Numbered from the stretch's first letter, positions 8,896 through 18,820 are shown. The stretch: DNA of 64,000 bases from Pyrinomonadaceae bacterium (GCA_036277115.1 DASUNM010000023.1:682001-746000), one strand, 5' to 3'. Translations and numbers: made by a program. Notes: generated from the letters alone by a model not told the origin.

Positions 8896-8954
8896 GGTAC
8901 GCACGCCTCTGGCGTGCTCGATGGTCTCGCCTGCACGCCGCGGGCGTGCGTACC
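8896..8954. repeat. composite palindromic repeat (GGTACGCACGCC type)
   Basis: The outer arms GGTACGCACGCC (8896-8907) and GGCGTGCGTACC (8943-8954) are perfect reverse complements, and each arm is part of its own smaller palindrome (GCACGCC-TCT-GGCGTGC and GCACGCCGCGGGCGTGC). It lies between the S41 protease stop and the amidase start. Confidence 0.75.
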
Positions 8955-8961
8955 GGAACTA

Positions 8962-10740
8962 TCAGGTAAGAATTTCTTCCGCGAAGAACTCGCGCAGAAA
9001 TGGCATGGTAGGACGATTGGCAAACCTGAGATTGAAGCTGACCGGCGTGCCGTTGCGCACACTCTCGGCAAGTCGCTTCGCTTCCGGCAGCACGCTGATG
9101 GCGCGCAAAGCCTGCGGATCACTTTCGAGCAAAACCCTCTGACCTTCGTCCGCGCCGAACGCTGCCGTGATTACCTCGTCGCGCAGGCGCAGCCTCACAA
9201 AATCCACATCCGCATCGATCTGCGCGTCACTCAAGCGTCGCGACGTGTCCTTCCGCACGAAACTCTTGAATGCTTCGACAATGCGATCGGTGATGGGAAA
9301 GTCAGCCATCTTCGGACTTCGATCGTAAGCAACCTTGTCGATGCGATACGACTCAGCGCCGGGAACCAGGCCGGCGGCCAGTTCTCTGGTGAAGTAGAAG
9401 GCCGCTTCGATGATCCGCGCGCGCACGGGCGTCGCAGTCAGCGGCCGTGCTTCGATGTCCGGGGTGATACCGCCACCGCCGTAAAACACTCTGCCCGCCG
9501 CCGTGCGAAAAGCCGGCGCATTCGAGCTGCGCGGCTCGGATGATTCCACCGGCGAAGGCTGGCCGGGTTGAATGACTTGCGGTTCGCCGCTTTCGTCATG
9601 CCGCACGTAGTAGTCGTACAACGAGCCACTCGAATAGTCGCGCTGTAACGAGCGGCCGTACGGCGTGTAGTAGCGCGCCGTCGTCAGCGTTAATCCGGTG
9701 GTGAAGGGCAATTGAAATACGTGCTGCACCAGGCCCTTGCCGAAACTGGTTTCACCCACCACCAGGCCGCGGCCATGATCCTGAACGGCGCCGGCGACAA
9801 TCTCGGAGGCCGACGCGCTGTTGCGATTGATCATCACGACCAGCGGCAAGTCTTCCGGGTCGCTGCCGGTGGATTTGTAAACGGCCGGCTTCGTGTATTC
9901 ACTGCGGCCTTTAACTGAGACCACAACCTTGTCGCGCGGCAGGAACTCGCTCGAGACATCGATCGCCTGATCGAGCAGCCCGCCCGGATTGTTCCGCAGA
10001 TCCAGTACGAGTTGCCGCATCCCATCCTTCTTCAAATCGGCGATTGCCTGGCGCAGTTCTTCCTGAGTCGTGTGCTGAAAGCCGCCGACCAGGGCGATAT
10101 AGCCGGTGGCGGGCGCGATCATGAAAGCGTTGCGAATCGAAGGAAGCGGCACCGCGTCGCGCACGATGCGGAAGTTCGAGCCGGATTGCTGGCCGGCACG
10201 CTCGACTGTGATCTTGACTTCCTTGCCACGTTCGCCGCGCACGTTTCGCGAAACTTCATCGCTTGACCAATCGCGCGCGTCTTTGCCGTCAACATCGACG
10301 ATGCGATCCCCGTAACGCAATCCGGCGCGCGAGGCGGGAGTGTTCTCGACTACCGACTGCACATAGACGCCGTTGTCGCGCCGCAGGATCTGCACGCCTA
10401 TGCCGTAGAAGCTCGACGCTTGGTCCTCTTTCAGCTTCTTGAATTCAGCGGATGGAAAATAAAGCGAATGCGGATCCAGCGTGAACAGCATTCCCTGGAT
10501 CGCCGCCTGGGTCGCTTTTTCGTAATCGATGTCGCCCGCGTAGTTCTGTTCGACCGTTTCGATCGCCTCGCTGTAGTCGCCTTCAATTTTCTCGGCTTCG
10601 TACTTGTCGGCGGCTGAAGACGCCGAGGAAGTGCCGAGGTTCAACGCCTGGCGCCGGCGAGTCGAGCGCGAATAGAGGCCGCCCGCCAGGGTTGCGGTAA
10701 CCAGAATCAGCGAAGCGGCGATGGCAAAACTGCGAGTCAT
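8962..10740 (-). CDS. S41 family carboxy-terminal processing protease (CtpA/Prc type)
   Basis: 592 aa from ATG 10,740, which gives a membrane-anchor or signal segment (MTRSFAIAASLILVTATLAG); a longer frame to 10,830 runs into a repeat and lacks sense. A PDZ domain spans about residues 85-165 (FYGIGVQI...GLRYGDRIVDVDG). The tail-specific protease core has LDLRNNPGG, the SASASEIVAGA motif and TSFGKG, and the 25-residue Ser-Lys spacing seen in Prc is kept (about S280/K305 in this numbering). It should degrade or trim exported proteins from their C-terminus. The Pro/Ser-rich insertion around residues 440-470 is probably a linker. Confidence 0.92.
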   Translation of the reverse strand: MTRSFAIAASLILVTATLAGGLYSRSTRRRQALNLGTSSASSAADKYEAEKIEGDYSEAIETVEQNYAGDIDYEKATQAAIQGMLFTLDPHSLYFPSAEFKKLKEDQASSFYGIGVQILRRDNGVYVQSVVENTPASRAGLRYGDRIVDVDGKDARDWSSDEVSRNVRGERGKEVKITVERAGQQSGSNFRIVRDAVPLPSIRNAFMIAPATGYIALVGGFQHTTQEELRQAIADLKKDGMRQLVLDLRNNPGGLLDQAIDVSSEFLPRDKVVVSVKGRSEYTKPAVYKSTGSDPEDLPLVVMINRNSASASEIVAGAVQDHGRGLVVGETSFGKGLVQHVFQLPFTTGLTLTTARYYTPYGRSLQRDYSSGSLYDYYVRHDESGEPQVIQPGQPSPVESSEPRSSNAPAFRTAAGRVFYGGGGITPDIEARPLTATPVRARIIEAAFYFTRELAAGLVPGAESYRIDKVAYDRSPKMADFPITDRIVEAFKSFVRKDTSRRLSDAQIDADVDFVRLRLRDEVITAAFGADEGQRVLLESDPQALRAISVLPEAKRLAESVRNGTPVSFNLRFANRPTMPFLREFFAEEILT

Positions 10741-10794
10741 GACTAAACCTAAGGTGAAAAATATAGCACAGCGCGGAGGCACACCCCGAGCGGG

Positions 10795-11032
10795 CTTTGC
10801 CTCAAAAGTCAGAGAGTTCCAAGTTCTCATTCACACCGGGCTTTAGCCCCGGTGATCTTTGGCAGGAGAATCCGTGAAACCGTTTTAACGGTTTTCACTT
10901 CTCACGGAGCCGAGAGCTTGGTCATCATCCAGTTGCGTTTGCACCGGGAGATACCGTTGAAACGGTTCCTTTACCTCAGCGGCTGTGGATCACCGGGCTG
11001 AAGCCCGGTGTGAATGACAGGCGAAACCTGCT
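10795..11032. repeat. composite hairpin element, copy A
   Basis: About 240 bp between the S41 protease and the glycosyltransferase. A flank (GCTTTGCCTCAAAAGTCAGA) is followed by four palindromes: CACCGGGCTTTAGCCCCGGTG-type, ACCGTTTTAACGGT, ACCGTTGAAACGGT and CACCGGGCTGAAGCCCGGTG. Their outer edges (TCATTCACACCGGG and CCCGGTGTGAATGA) are terminal inverted repeats. A second full copy lies at 35,369-35,624, a shorter relative at 25,411-25,533 and an apparently empty site at 53,787-53,850. Confidence 0.8.
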
Positions 11033-11058
11033 TGTGTGCCCGACCGTCTTCACGGACA

Positions 11059-11865
11059 ATGCGTAATTCTATGCCGCCGCAATTGACAATTGTTGTCCCT
11101 GCTTACAATGAAGCGGCGCGCCTGGGCCTCTCGCTTTCAAAGATTGTCGAATATCTGAACCAACATTTTGCATCCTCGGAATTGATTGTGGTGGATGATG
11201 GTTCAACCGATGACACGGTTGGCGTCGCGGAAAGGGCGCTGGCTCAATCGCAGGGAGTGAGCACCCGCGTAATTCGTTACGAAAAGAATCGGGGCAAGGG
11301 CTATGCAGTGCGGGTGGGCTTGTTAGCAGCCGCCGCTGACGTGGTGCTGTTTACCGACGCAGATCTTTCGACGCCAATTTCCGAGACTCCGAAGCTGATC
11401 GATCCGATTCGAAACGGCGACTTCGATGTGACCTTTGGCTCGCGGGCCCTGGATCGTTCACTGATTGGAGTTCATCAACCCTGGCGGCGCGAACAGGGTG
11501 GGCGGCTCTTCAATTTGATCGTGCGCGCGGCCACCGGCTTGCCGTTTTGGGACACGCAGTGTGGCTTCAAAGCTTTTCGCATGAGCGTCTGCCGGCCTCT
11601 GGTCGAAAGCGTCCAAATTGAACGATTCGGCTTTGACGTCGAACTAATTTACGTGGCGCACCTTGCCGGGCTGCGGTTAAGCGAGATCCCTGTGCGTTGG
11701 AATAACGATGCGGCCAGCAAGGTTTCGGTAATTCGCGACAGCTTCCGAATGGTCGATGAAGTATTGCGGATTCGGCGCGCCGCCGCGCAAGGTGATTACG
11801 ACGAGGGGATCAAAGCCGCACGAGCCGCGAAAGACCGAGACATGACGGTCGTTGTGACCGCCTGA
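11059..11865 (+). CDS. GT2 family glycosyltransferase (dolichyl-phosphate sugar synthase-like)
   Basis: About 268 aa. The GT-A fold is clear: LTIVVPAYNEAARL, the nucleotide-sugar strand LIVVDDGSTDDT, the metal-binding DAD in VLFTDADLSTP and the acceptor-site DTQCGFKAFR. Best match in type is the ALG5/DPM1-like group, which transfers a sugar from a nucleotide donor to a polyprenyl phosphate for cell-envelope glycans. There are no C-terminal membrane helices. The start is uncertain: ATG 11,059 or ATG 11,071, neither with a Shine-Dalgarno, while frames from 11,014 extend into the repeat. pdxJ follows 42 bp downstream. Confidence 0.88.
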   Translation: MRNSMPPQLTIVVPAYNEAARLGLSLSKIVEYLNQHFASSELIVVDDGSTDDTVGVAERALAQSQGVSTRVIRYEKNRGKGYAVRVGLLAAAADVVLFTDADLSTPISETPKLIDPIRNGDFDVTFGSRALDRSLIGVHQPWRREQGGRLFNLIVRAATGLPFWDTQCGFKAFRMSVCRPLVESVQIERFGFDVELIYVAHLAGLRLSEIPVRWNNDAASKVSVIRDSFRMVDEVLRIRRAAAQGDYDEGIKAARAAKDRDMTVVVTA

Positions 11866-11907
11866 TTGATCTTTTGCCTTTTTACTTTTACCTTTTCCAT
11901 TCTTCGA

Positions 11908-12657
11908 ATGACCGCCAGACTCAACGTCAACATCGACCACGTCGCCACGGTGCGACAAGCGCGCCGCACGATTGAACCAAGTGTGGTGGCCGCCGCAATG
12001 GCTTGCGAACAAGCGGGCGCCGACGGAATCACGGTGCACATTCGCGGCGACCGGCGTCACATTCAGGATGCTGATCTGTTCGTGTTGCGACAAGCCGTCA
12101 CGACTTACTTGAATGTCGAGATGGCGGCCACGGAAGAGATGTTGAAGATCGTGATTGACGTGAAGCCTGACGCAGTCTCTTTGGTGCCCGAAAATCCGCG
12201 CGAAATTACCACCGAAGGCGGATTGAATGTGCGGACGAATATCGCCATCGTGCGCGCGGCGGTAAGTAAGCTGCGCGAATGCGGCATCCTGGCGAGCCTC
12301 TTCATCGATCCCGATCCCGAACAGATAGAAGCCGCCCGCGAGGTGAACGCCCAGCAAGTCGAGTTATGCACGGCCGCTTATGCAGAAGCTACCCTCGGCG
12401 CGGTGGGAATACATGGCGAGGGGGCCGCGCGCGCAAATCACGAATTACGACGTCTGCGTGAAGGGGCCGCACTCGCGGCTCAGTACGGCCTGCATGTCGC
12501 CGCCGGTCACGGATTGACGACAAGAAACGTGGGCGCCGTCGCGCGGATAAGTGAAATTGCCGAATTCAATATCGGCCATCACATCGTGTCCCGTGCGGTA
12601 TTTGTTGGATTGGATCAGGCGGTACGCGAGATACGCGATGCGATTGCGTCAGCGTGA
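11908..12657 (+). CDS. pdxJ: pyridoxine 5'-phosphate synthase
   Basis: 249 aa from ATG 11,908; the frame opens at a TTG 14 codons earlier, but the family begins at RLNVNIDHVATVRQARR. TIM-barrel motifs include GADGITVHIRGDRRHI, SLVPENPREITTEGG, SLFIDPD and the C-terminal AGHGL and NIGHHIVSRA loops. It condenses 1-deoxy-D-xylulose 5-phosphate with 3-amino-2-oxopropyl phosphate in DXP-dependent vitamin B6 synthesis. Upstream there is a pyrimidine tract (CTTTTTACTTTTACC) instead of a Shine-Dalgarno, so it may be translated by coupling to the glycosyltransferase gene. Confidence 0.95.
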   Translation: MTARLNVNIDHVATVRQARRTIEPSVVAAAMACEQAGADGITVHIRGDRRHIQDADLFVLRQAVTTYLNVEMAATEEMLKIVIDVKPDAVSLVPENPREITTEGGLNVRTNIAIVRAAVSKLRECGILASLFIDPDPEQIEAAREVNAQQVELCTAAYAEATLGAVGIHGEGAARANHELRRLREGAALAAQYGLHVAAGHGLTTRNVGAVARISEIAEFNIGHHIVSRAVFVGLDQAVREIRDAIASA

Positions 12658-12662
12658 TGGCT

Positions 12663-12797
12663 TTGCCACCGCTCATTACGGTGAGCCTTCCGCTTACCGG
12701 CTAGCGCACAAAAAATCCGGAGGCCGAGCCTCCGGAATTCTCTTACGTCTTCCTCGGAAAGCCGTCGGCTTTCCGCAATTTGCTGCGGCATAGCCGC
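12663..12797. repeat. hairpin cluster between convergent pdxJ and atpC
   Basis: Three hairpins: TCCGGAGGC-CGA-GCCTCCGGA at 12,716-12,736 (9-bp perfect stem), GGAAAGCC-GTC-GGCTTTCC at 12,756-12,774 (8-bp stem) and TGCGGCATAGCCGCA at 12,782-12,797. Being between two converging genes, they probably act as a bidirectional termination region, although U-runs are weak. Confidence 0.65.
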
Positions 12798-12807
12798 ACT
12801 CTCGTAA

Positions 12808-13218
12808 TTACCGCGATCCTGAAGCCAACTGAAGTCTCACCATCGATCGCTCCAGCTTAACCCGGGCCTTTTCGAAATCTTCCTCAGTCCCGCTCCACGC
12901 ACTCAATTGCTTTTCACTGTGGTCGCGTGCGAGGCGGGCGCGAGCGGCGTCGATTTCTTCGGGCCGTTCAGCGATTTCGGCGAGTACGGAAACGCGATCA
13001 TCGCTGACTTCGACGAATCCTCCGGACACGTGCAATTGCTGCGTGGCTCCGTCCTGGTTGTAGGCGAGCACGCCGGTTTTAAGTTCAGAGATCAGCGCGG
13101 CGTGGCCCGGCAGAATCTGCATCTCGCCGCTGCGACCGGGGACGGTCACCGAGCTTACGGATTCAGAAAGAACCCGGCGTTCAGGAGTGACGACTTCTAA
13201 TTTCAGTTGATCAGCCAT
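12808..13218 (-). CDS. atpC: F1Fo ATP synthase epsilon subunit
   Basis: 136 aa, full length. The N-terminal beta-sandwich opens with LKLEVVTPERRVL and contains VPGRSGEMQILPGHAALISEL; the C-terminal helical hairpin begins with RPEEIDAARARLARD. It belongs to the F1 central stalk and can inhibit ATP hydrolysis. It lies directly downstream of atpD on the same strand, with a 101-bp gap filled by a palindromic repeat. Other ATP synthase genes are absent around it. Confidence 0.95.
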   Translation of the reverse strand: MADQLKLEVVTPERRVLSESVSSVTVPGRSGEMQILPGHAALISELKTGVLAYNQDGATQQLHVSGGFVEVSDDRVSVLAEIAERPEEIDAARARLARDHSEKQLSAWSGTEEDFEKARVKLERSMVRLQLASGSR

Positions 13219-13319
13219 AATGTGGCACAGGCTTCAGCCTGTGATTTCAACTAAGCCTCGATTCAACGGGGCTGACAACATCGCGACGCAAAAACACAGA
13301 CTAAAGTCTGTGCCACTAC
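13217..13319. repeat. composite palindromic repeat inside the atpD-atpC operon
   Basis: The outer arms TGGCACAGGCTTCAGCCTGTG (from 13,222) and CACAGACTAAAGTCTGTGCCA (ending about 13,316) are imperfect reverse complements, and each is itself a palindrome (ACAGGCTTCAGCCTGT, ACAGACTAAAGTCTGT). It occupies the whole intergenic space, so it must be transcribed with the operon. Confidence 0.8.
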
Positions 13320-14843
<1,524 letters not shown>

Positions 14844-14989
14844 TCAGTCAACTCCTTCGAATTAAAGCTGAAGCCTTACAGATCGAAACTGGAAGGGTTT
14901 TAAAGAAGGGAGAGGTTAGCACAGGCCTACAATGTTCACAAAACGCCGGAAAACGGGCAAATCCGAGCGGGCTGTCGTGCCGAGCAAAG

Positions 14990-15128
14990 GAAGCGCCGTA
15001 GGCGCTTAATGTCTATAGAAACCACGCTGACCCAAGATGACTGAGCCCGCGAGAACGACAATGTCGTTCTCGCGGGCAACTGTTTCTGGGTACTCGAATT
15101 CTATAAACATCTCGCGCCTACGGAGCGA
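14990..15128. repeat. nested inverted repeat with a 15-bp perfect hairpin, upstream of atpD
   Basis: The outer arms GTAGGCGCTTAATGTCTATA (from 14,999) and its mirror TATAAACATCTCGCGCCTAC (ending 15,121) are imperfect reverse complements. At the centre, 15,044-15,076 forms a perfect hairpin, GCCCGCGAGAACGAC-AAT-GTCGTTCTCGCGGGC. The rest of the 14,838-15,149 gap is the atpD leader, where no clear promoter can be claimed. Confidence 0.75.
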
Positions 15129-15149
15129 AGAACCAAATCCAACGGAGAA

Positions 15150-15419
15150 TCATTCCTCCGGATCAATCTTGATCTTCATCGAGCGCAGAATCCGCACGTC
15201 TTCCTCCGTCAACTCCAGAGATCCGTCACCCTGCGGTTCGCGTTCGTCATCCGTCTGTGGGCGCAAGCCGATTTCAAGCTTCAACGTCAGCTCCATGTCG
15301 AACCCGGCTTCGCGTAAACGCTCGATGGCGGCGGCCACGGTGGCCGAGTCCTGAACGGATTCGTTGATGGCCGTGCCAACCTGCTCAGCCAATTCCTTTA
15401 CATAATCGTCGAGTTCCAA
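15150..15419 (-). CDS. small acidic helical protein of unknown function (TTG start)
   Basis: 89 aa. I do not recognise the family. The start is set by a strong AGGAGG (15,428-15,433, minus strand) placed 8 nt before TTG 15,419, giving MELDDYVKELAEQVGTAINE; the longer frame to 15,542 overlaps the methyltransferase gene and is rejected. The product is acidic and helix-forming, with a beta segment FDMELTLKLEIGLRP in the middle and a C-terminal LTEEDVRILRSMKIKIDPEE. It is the last gene of the DUF6687-methyltransferase operon, 23 bp after the methyltransferase stop. Confidence 0.75.
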   Translation of the reverse strand: MELDDYVKELAEQVGTAINESVQDSATVAAAIERLREAGFDMELTLKLEIGLRPQTDDEREPQGDGSLELTEEDVRILRSMKIKIDPEE

Positions 15420-15442
15420 AGTTATTACCTCCTGCTGTTGTA

Positions 15443-16015
15443 CTAACTCAATTCCGGAGGCTTGCGCGCAATCAGATACGCCGTATCGTGATGATGACCG
15501 CCTTCGTCTGATTCGCCTTCGCGATAGTACGTGATTTCCCAATCTGCAAACAATCGTTTTAGTTCGCCCGGTTCAAGCAGGAACGCGGGATTCGCAGGCT
15601 TCGCGTCCTCTTTCCCATCATTGAGATGAATTGCGCCGACGACCGTGCCGCCCGGCTTCACCCCAGCGCGCATCGGGGAAAACAGATTCCGCTGAAGATA
15701 ATAGAAGACGCAAATCAGATCGTAGGTACCGGGTTCGATGTGGCACTCGCCTGCTTCGAGATCCCCGACGCGCGCTTCGACAGCCACGCCCGCTTCGCGC
15801 GCACGTTGTTGCAGAATCTCGATGCCGACGCGCGAAGAATCGACCGCCGTCACCTGCCAGCCGCGCTCGGCGAGAAAGATCGCGTGACGGCCAACGCCGC
15901 ATGCAATGTCCAGGGCGCGGCCAGGCTTCAGACTTTTAACAGCTGTGCGGATAAGCGGCGAAGGTTCTTTGGTAGCGTGCTCGCCATTGCGATAACGCTG
16001 ATCCCAATCAGGCAT
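15443..16015 (-). CDS. class I SAM-dependent methyltransferase
   Basis: 190 aa from ATG 16,015, giving MPDWDQRYRNGEH, a common beginning of TehB-like small methyltransferases; the frame extends 13 codons further but into the upstream gene. SAM-binding motif I is ALDIACGVGRHAIFLAERG, with the acidic motif II in VTAVDSS and post-motif VGDLEAGE. The substrate is unknown; the closest families detoxify oxyanions or methylate small molecules. It overlaps the end of the DUF6687 gene by 8 bp, so the two are translationally coupled. Confidence 0.85.
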   Translation of the reverse strand: MPDWDQRYRNGEHATKEPSPLIRTAVKSLKPGRALDIACGVGRHAIFLAERGWQVTAVDSSRVGIEILQQRAREAGVAVEARVGDLEAGECHIEPGTYDLICVFYYLQRNLFSPMRAGVKPGGTVVGAIHLNDGKEDAKPANPAFLLEPGELKRLFADWEITYYREGESDEGGHHHDTAYLIARKPPELS

Positions 16016-17036
16016 GTTGGGCTTCAGCGGCAGGATGTTCAGCGATGGCGCCACGGAGATGGCCGGCCACGGTGTCAGGAGCTAACTTCGACGCGGCAAG
16101 CTTTCCACTGTCGTCGCGAAACTTGATAGCCGATGCGAGTTCGGTGTCGTCGATTTGCCAGCGACCGGCGGTGCTCTGGTCAAGCTCATTGAACTGGCGA
16201 ACGAGCGCACTGAAATCTCGACGCGCGATCCGGGGACGCACGACGGTTTCGGCCCAGGAGTAGTACGGATAGTCGATGCGGTAAGCCCAGCCTTCACCTA
16301 GCGGCGTCGCGATCAGGAAGAGATCGCCACGCGCCTCGTGCGAAATCGCTGTGAACGGGGCCGCATGGTGATACGGGTCAAAGCCGATAGCCCCAAAAAC
16401 CTCAGGCGCGAGCGTCACCACGGACAACCGTGTATTCGGGTCTTCTTCAACGCGTGATTCGCCTTTCGCAAAACTGTCGAGCGCGGCTTCGATTCGCGTC
16501 CACGATTCGCGCCACAATTCTTCGAAGGCATTCGTGTGGGTAATCACACGCTCCACGTGTGGCAGAACCAGTTCATAAGCGCGCGCCTCGTCAGTGATCT
16601 CTTCGCCCGCCAGCTGCCGCGCCAATGGCGACCCCGACTTATCGGTCGGCGAATCCGATCCCTGAATGACGATGCTGGCGCGCACGCCGTCCGTCGTGCT
16701 CAATTCGCAAAAATCGCCGGCCTCCGCCGCGGCAATTAATTTCTCGCGCAACTCGGGCGCGCGTTCGCCATTCAGCATCGACCAGACGGACAACACGCCG
16801 TCCGTATCAAAGTGATTGTTCGTGACGAGGTCGATCCCCTGCGTCAGTTGATCGCGGTTCGCCGCGCCGACGACGTTCAGGACGATCTCAGTGGAAGTAT
16901 CGGCCTTCACTGAGGCCGGTGTTTCGTTCCCTTTCCAGTGTGAAAAGTGAATCGCGTTATCGACGGTACCGTCAACCGAGAGCTTCGGCTCGGCGGCGAT
17001 CGCATCGCTGTAGAACTCAAATCTCATTTTCTTCAT
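16008..17036 (-). CDS. DUF6687-type protein of unknown function
   Basis: 342 aa, soluble, with no signal peptide. The sequence has the pattern I associate with DUF6687 (FYSDAIA, FSHWKGNETP, NNHFDTDGVLSVW); the HFDTDG and HWKGN motifs look like a possible active site, but no activity is known to me. The start is ATG 17,036 or the ATG three codons later. It is the first gene of a three-gene minus-strand operon with a methyltransferase and a small acidic protein. The family name comes from recall and is less certain than the gene call. Confidence 0.7.
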   Translation of the reverse strand: MKKMRFEFYSDAIAAEPKLSVDGTVDNAIHFSHWKGNETPASVKADTSTEIVLNVVGAANRDQLTQGIDLVTNNHFDTDGVLSVWSMLNGERAPELREKLIAAAEAGDFCELSTTDGVRASIVIQGSDSPTDKSGSPLARQLAGEEITDEARAYELVLPHVERVITHTNAFEELWRESWTRIEAALDSFAKGESRVEEDPNTRLSVVTLAPEVFGAIGFDPYHHAAPFTAISHEARGDLFLIATPLGEGWAYRIDYPYYSWAETVVRPRIARRDFSALVRQFNELDQSTAGRWQIDDTELASAIKFRDDSGKLAASKLAPDTVAGHLRGAIAEHPAAEAQHA

Positions 17037-17110
17037 CTGGGCCGTAGCAGCCGATCTTTGATCTCAAAATCTGGGGTCTCAGATCTCAATCTGAAATCTC
17101 ACGTCCCCGG

Positions 17111-17512
17111 TCACGCGGCCGTGGCCGTGGCCGTGGCGCACTCACGCTGGGAAAGGAAATCGTGCACAGTTTTGATTAGCGTTTCGATGTCGGGTTTACA
17201 CACGAAGGCGTGCGCCCCGGCGGCCATGGCCTGTTCCCGATGCACTTCGTAAACATCACCCGTGTAAACGATGCTGGGGATACCGGGCGTTAGTGTTTCC
17301 AGCTGCTTGATCAATTCCAAGCCCGAGCCGTCCGGCAGACGCTTGTCCACCACGTACAGGTCGAACTCAATCTGCGAAGCCAGTTCCAGCGCCTGCTTGA
17401 GGGTGCGCGCGGATTCAACTTCATAGTCCACGTCCGCCAGCACAAGCTTCAGCATCTCAGCACTATCATCATGATCGTCAACGTAAAGGATGCGGCATTT
17501 GAAGTCAGACAT
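17111..17512 (-). CDS. stand-alone response regulator receiver protein
   Basis: 133 aa, a CheY-like receiver domain and nothing more. Acidic pocket D12-D13, phosphoacceptor D56 in VVDKRLPDGSG, switch T84 and K106 in VCKPD. A good Shine-Dalgarno AGGAGG sits just upstream of ATG 17,512. The C-terminal tail is a low-complexity ATATATAA stretch encoded by repeated GTGGCC hexamers. No output domain and no adjacent histidine kinase, so the partner is elsewhere. It could relay phosphate or act by protein-protein contact. Confidence 0.92.
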   Translation of the reverse strand: MSDFKCRILYVDDHDDSAEMLKLVLADVDYEVESARTLKQALELASQIEFDLYVVDKRLPDGSGLELIKQLETLTPGIPSIVYTGDVYEVHREQAMAAGAHAFVCKPDIETLIKTVHDFLSQRECATATATAA

Positions 17513-17686
17513 ACCTACCTCCTGTCGGGTCCTAATCCTCTCGGTTTCAGAATGAAAGTAGTAGGGTTAGCGCGCCAATTATAATCGAAGGATGTCATCC
17601 GCTGCCAAGGCTTTTTTGACGCGGCCCGGCCCGGCTCGTTAGCCCTGAGCCGATAATGCTATTATGCGCCGCAAAAGGAGTATCCC

Positions 17687-18784
17687 ATGCTTTTGCACCG
17701 AACGAATCTTCACCCTGCCACTCACGCTGGAATGCCCAGAATCGGCTTTTTGCTCGCGCTTTTAGTGCTCGCCGTTGTGACCCTCGCGCCAGCTCTTTTG
17801 AAGGGCCGGACCGCCCGCGCTCAACAACCCAACGGCGCAACTTACGAAGAAGAGATACAAGCCGGCAACCTGTTCATGCGGCAGCGGAAGTATGAAGACG
17901 CGCTCAAGGCTTTCAAACGGGCCAACGATCTAAAGGGTAAGGCCTCAGCCGAAGCTTACTGGATGATGGCGAATGCCTTCATGGGTCTCGAGGCCTATAA
18001 GAATGTTGCGCAAAGTGCCGACAAGGTGGTGGAGTTCGGCGCCAACGACGTGGCGTTGCAGGCGCAGGCCCACAACCTGAAAGCCATTGCGATTCAGAAA
18101 CAATCAGACGCCGGAAAAAATCAGAAGAAGCTGCAAGAAGCAGAAGCAGCCTTGCGCCTGGCCGTGACCGCGAAGGCGGATTACGCCGAGCCGCACTACA
18201 ACCTGGGTGTCGTGCTGCTTCAGCAAAACCGCGACCCGGAGGGAATAGCCTCGTTAAAGAAGTACCTTGAACTGGCCCCCGATCAATTCTTCTCAGCTGA
18301 TGCGCGGAAGATTATCGAGAACCCGCGCCGTGCGCGCGAACCGTTCGCACCGGACTTCTCAGTTACAACTTCGGCAGGCGAATTCATTTCGCTCGACGAT
18401 CTTAAGGGCAAAGTTGTGCTGCTGGATTTCTGGGGGACCTGGTGCCCGCCATGTGTGGCTTCACTGCCGGCGCTACGCAATCTGAACAAGCGGTTTACGA
18501 AGACTGAAAAGTTCGTCCTGCTGGGAATCAGCTCAGATGGTGACGAAGACAAGTGGAGTAACTTTATCGTTAAGCAGGAGATGATTTGGCCGCAGTTCCT
18601 CGACCGGGAGCGTGCCGTGCAACGCGCCTTCAGGGTCAACAGCTTTCCCACCTACATCGTAATCGACCACGAAGGCGTAATTCGCTTTCGCTCAAGTGGC
18701 TTGAGTTTTGAGAAAGAAGCCGAGCTGTCCCACGCCATTGATAAACAAATAAAGATAATGCAGAAGGCGGGGTCGCCTAATTAG
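17687..18784 (+). CDS. TPR protein fused to TlpA-like thioredoxin domain
   Basis: 365 aa. An AAAAGGAG Shine-Dalgarno lies 6 bp before ATG 17,687. An N-terminal membrane segment (residues 17-40) is followed by several TPRs (about 50-215) and a C-terminal redoxin domain with FWGTWCPPC (C253, C256) and the cis-Pro in NSFPTYIVID. TlpA/ResA proteins reduce disulfides outside the cytoplasm, for example for cytochrome c maturation; the TPR half presumably binds a client. No cytochrome biogenesis genes are near. The thioredoxin domain looks complete. Confidence 0.9.
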   Translation: MLLHRTNLHPATHAGMPRIGFLLALLVLAVVTLAPALLKGRTARAQQPNGATYEEEIQAGNLFMRQRKYEDALKAFKRANDLKGKASAEAYWMMANAFMGLEAYKNVAQSADKVVEFGANDVALQAQAHNLKAIAIQKQSDAGKNQKKLQEAEAALRLAVTAKADYAEPHYNLGVVLLQQNRDPEGIASLKKYLELAPDQFFSADARKIIENPRRAREPFAPDFSVTTSAGEFISLDDLKGKVVLLDFWGTWCPPCVASLPALRNLNKRFTKTEKFVLLGISSDGDEDKWSNFIVKQEMIWPQFLDRERAVQRAFRVNSFPTYIVIDHEGVIRFRSSGLSFEKEAELSHAIDKQIKIMQKAGSPN

Positions 18785-18820
18785 CTGGGGTACACCGCTC
18801 AACCAACCGCGTAGCAGTTC

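Noticed and set aside
8630-9142. 170-codon plus-strand frame between the amidase and the S41 protease
   Set aside because: Overlaps both coding genes and a palindromic repeat; no protein signature.
10741-10830. N-terminal extension of the S41 protease
   Set aside because: It would put 30 non-conserved residues before a normal signal segment and reaches into the hairpin element.
17578-17583. TATAAT on the minus strand as promoter of the receiver gene
   Set aside because: No acceptable -35 box at 16-18 bp spacing, so not listed as a promoter.
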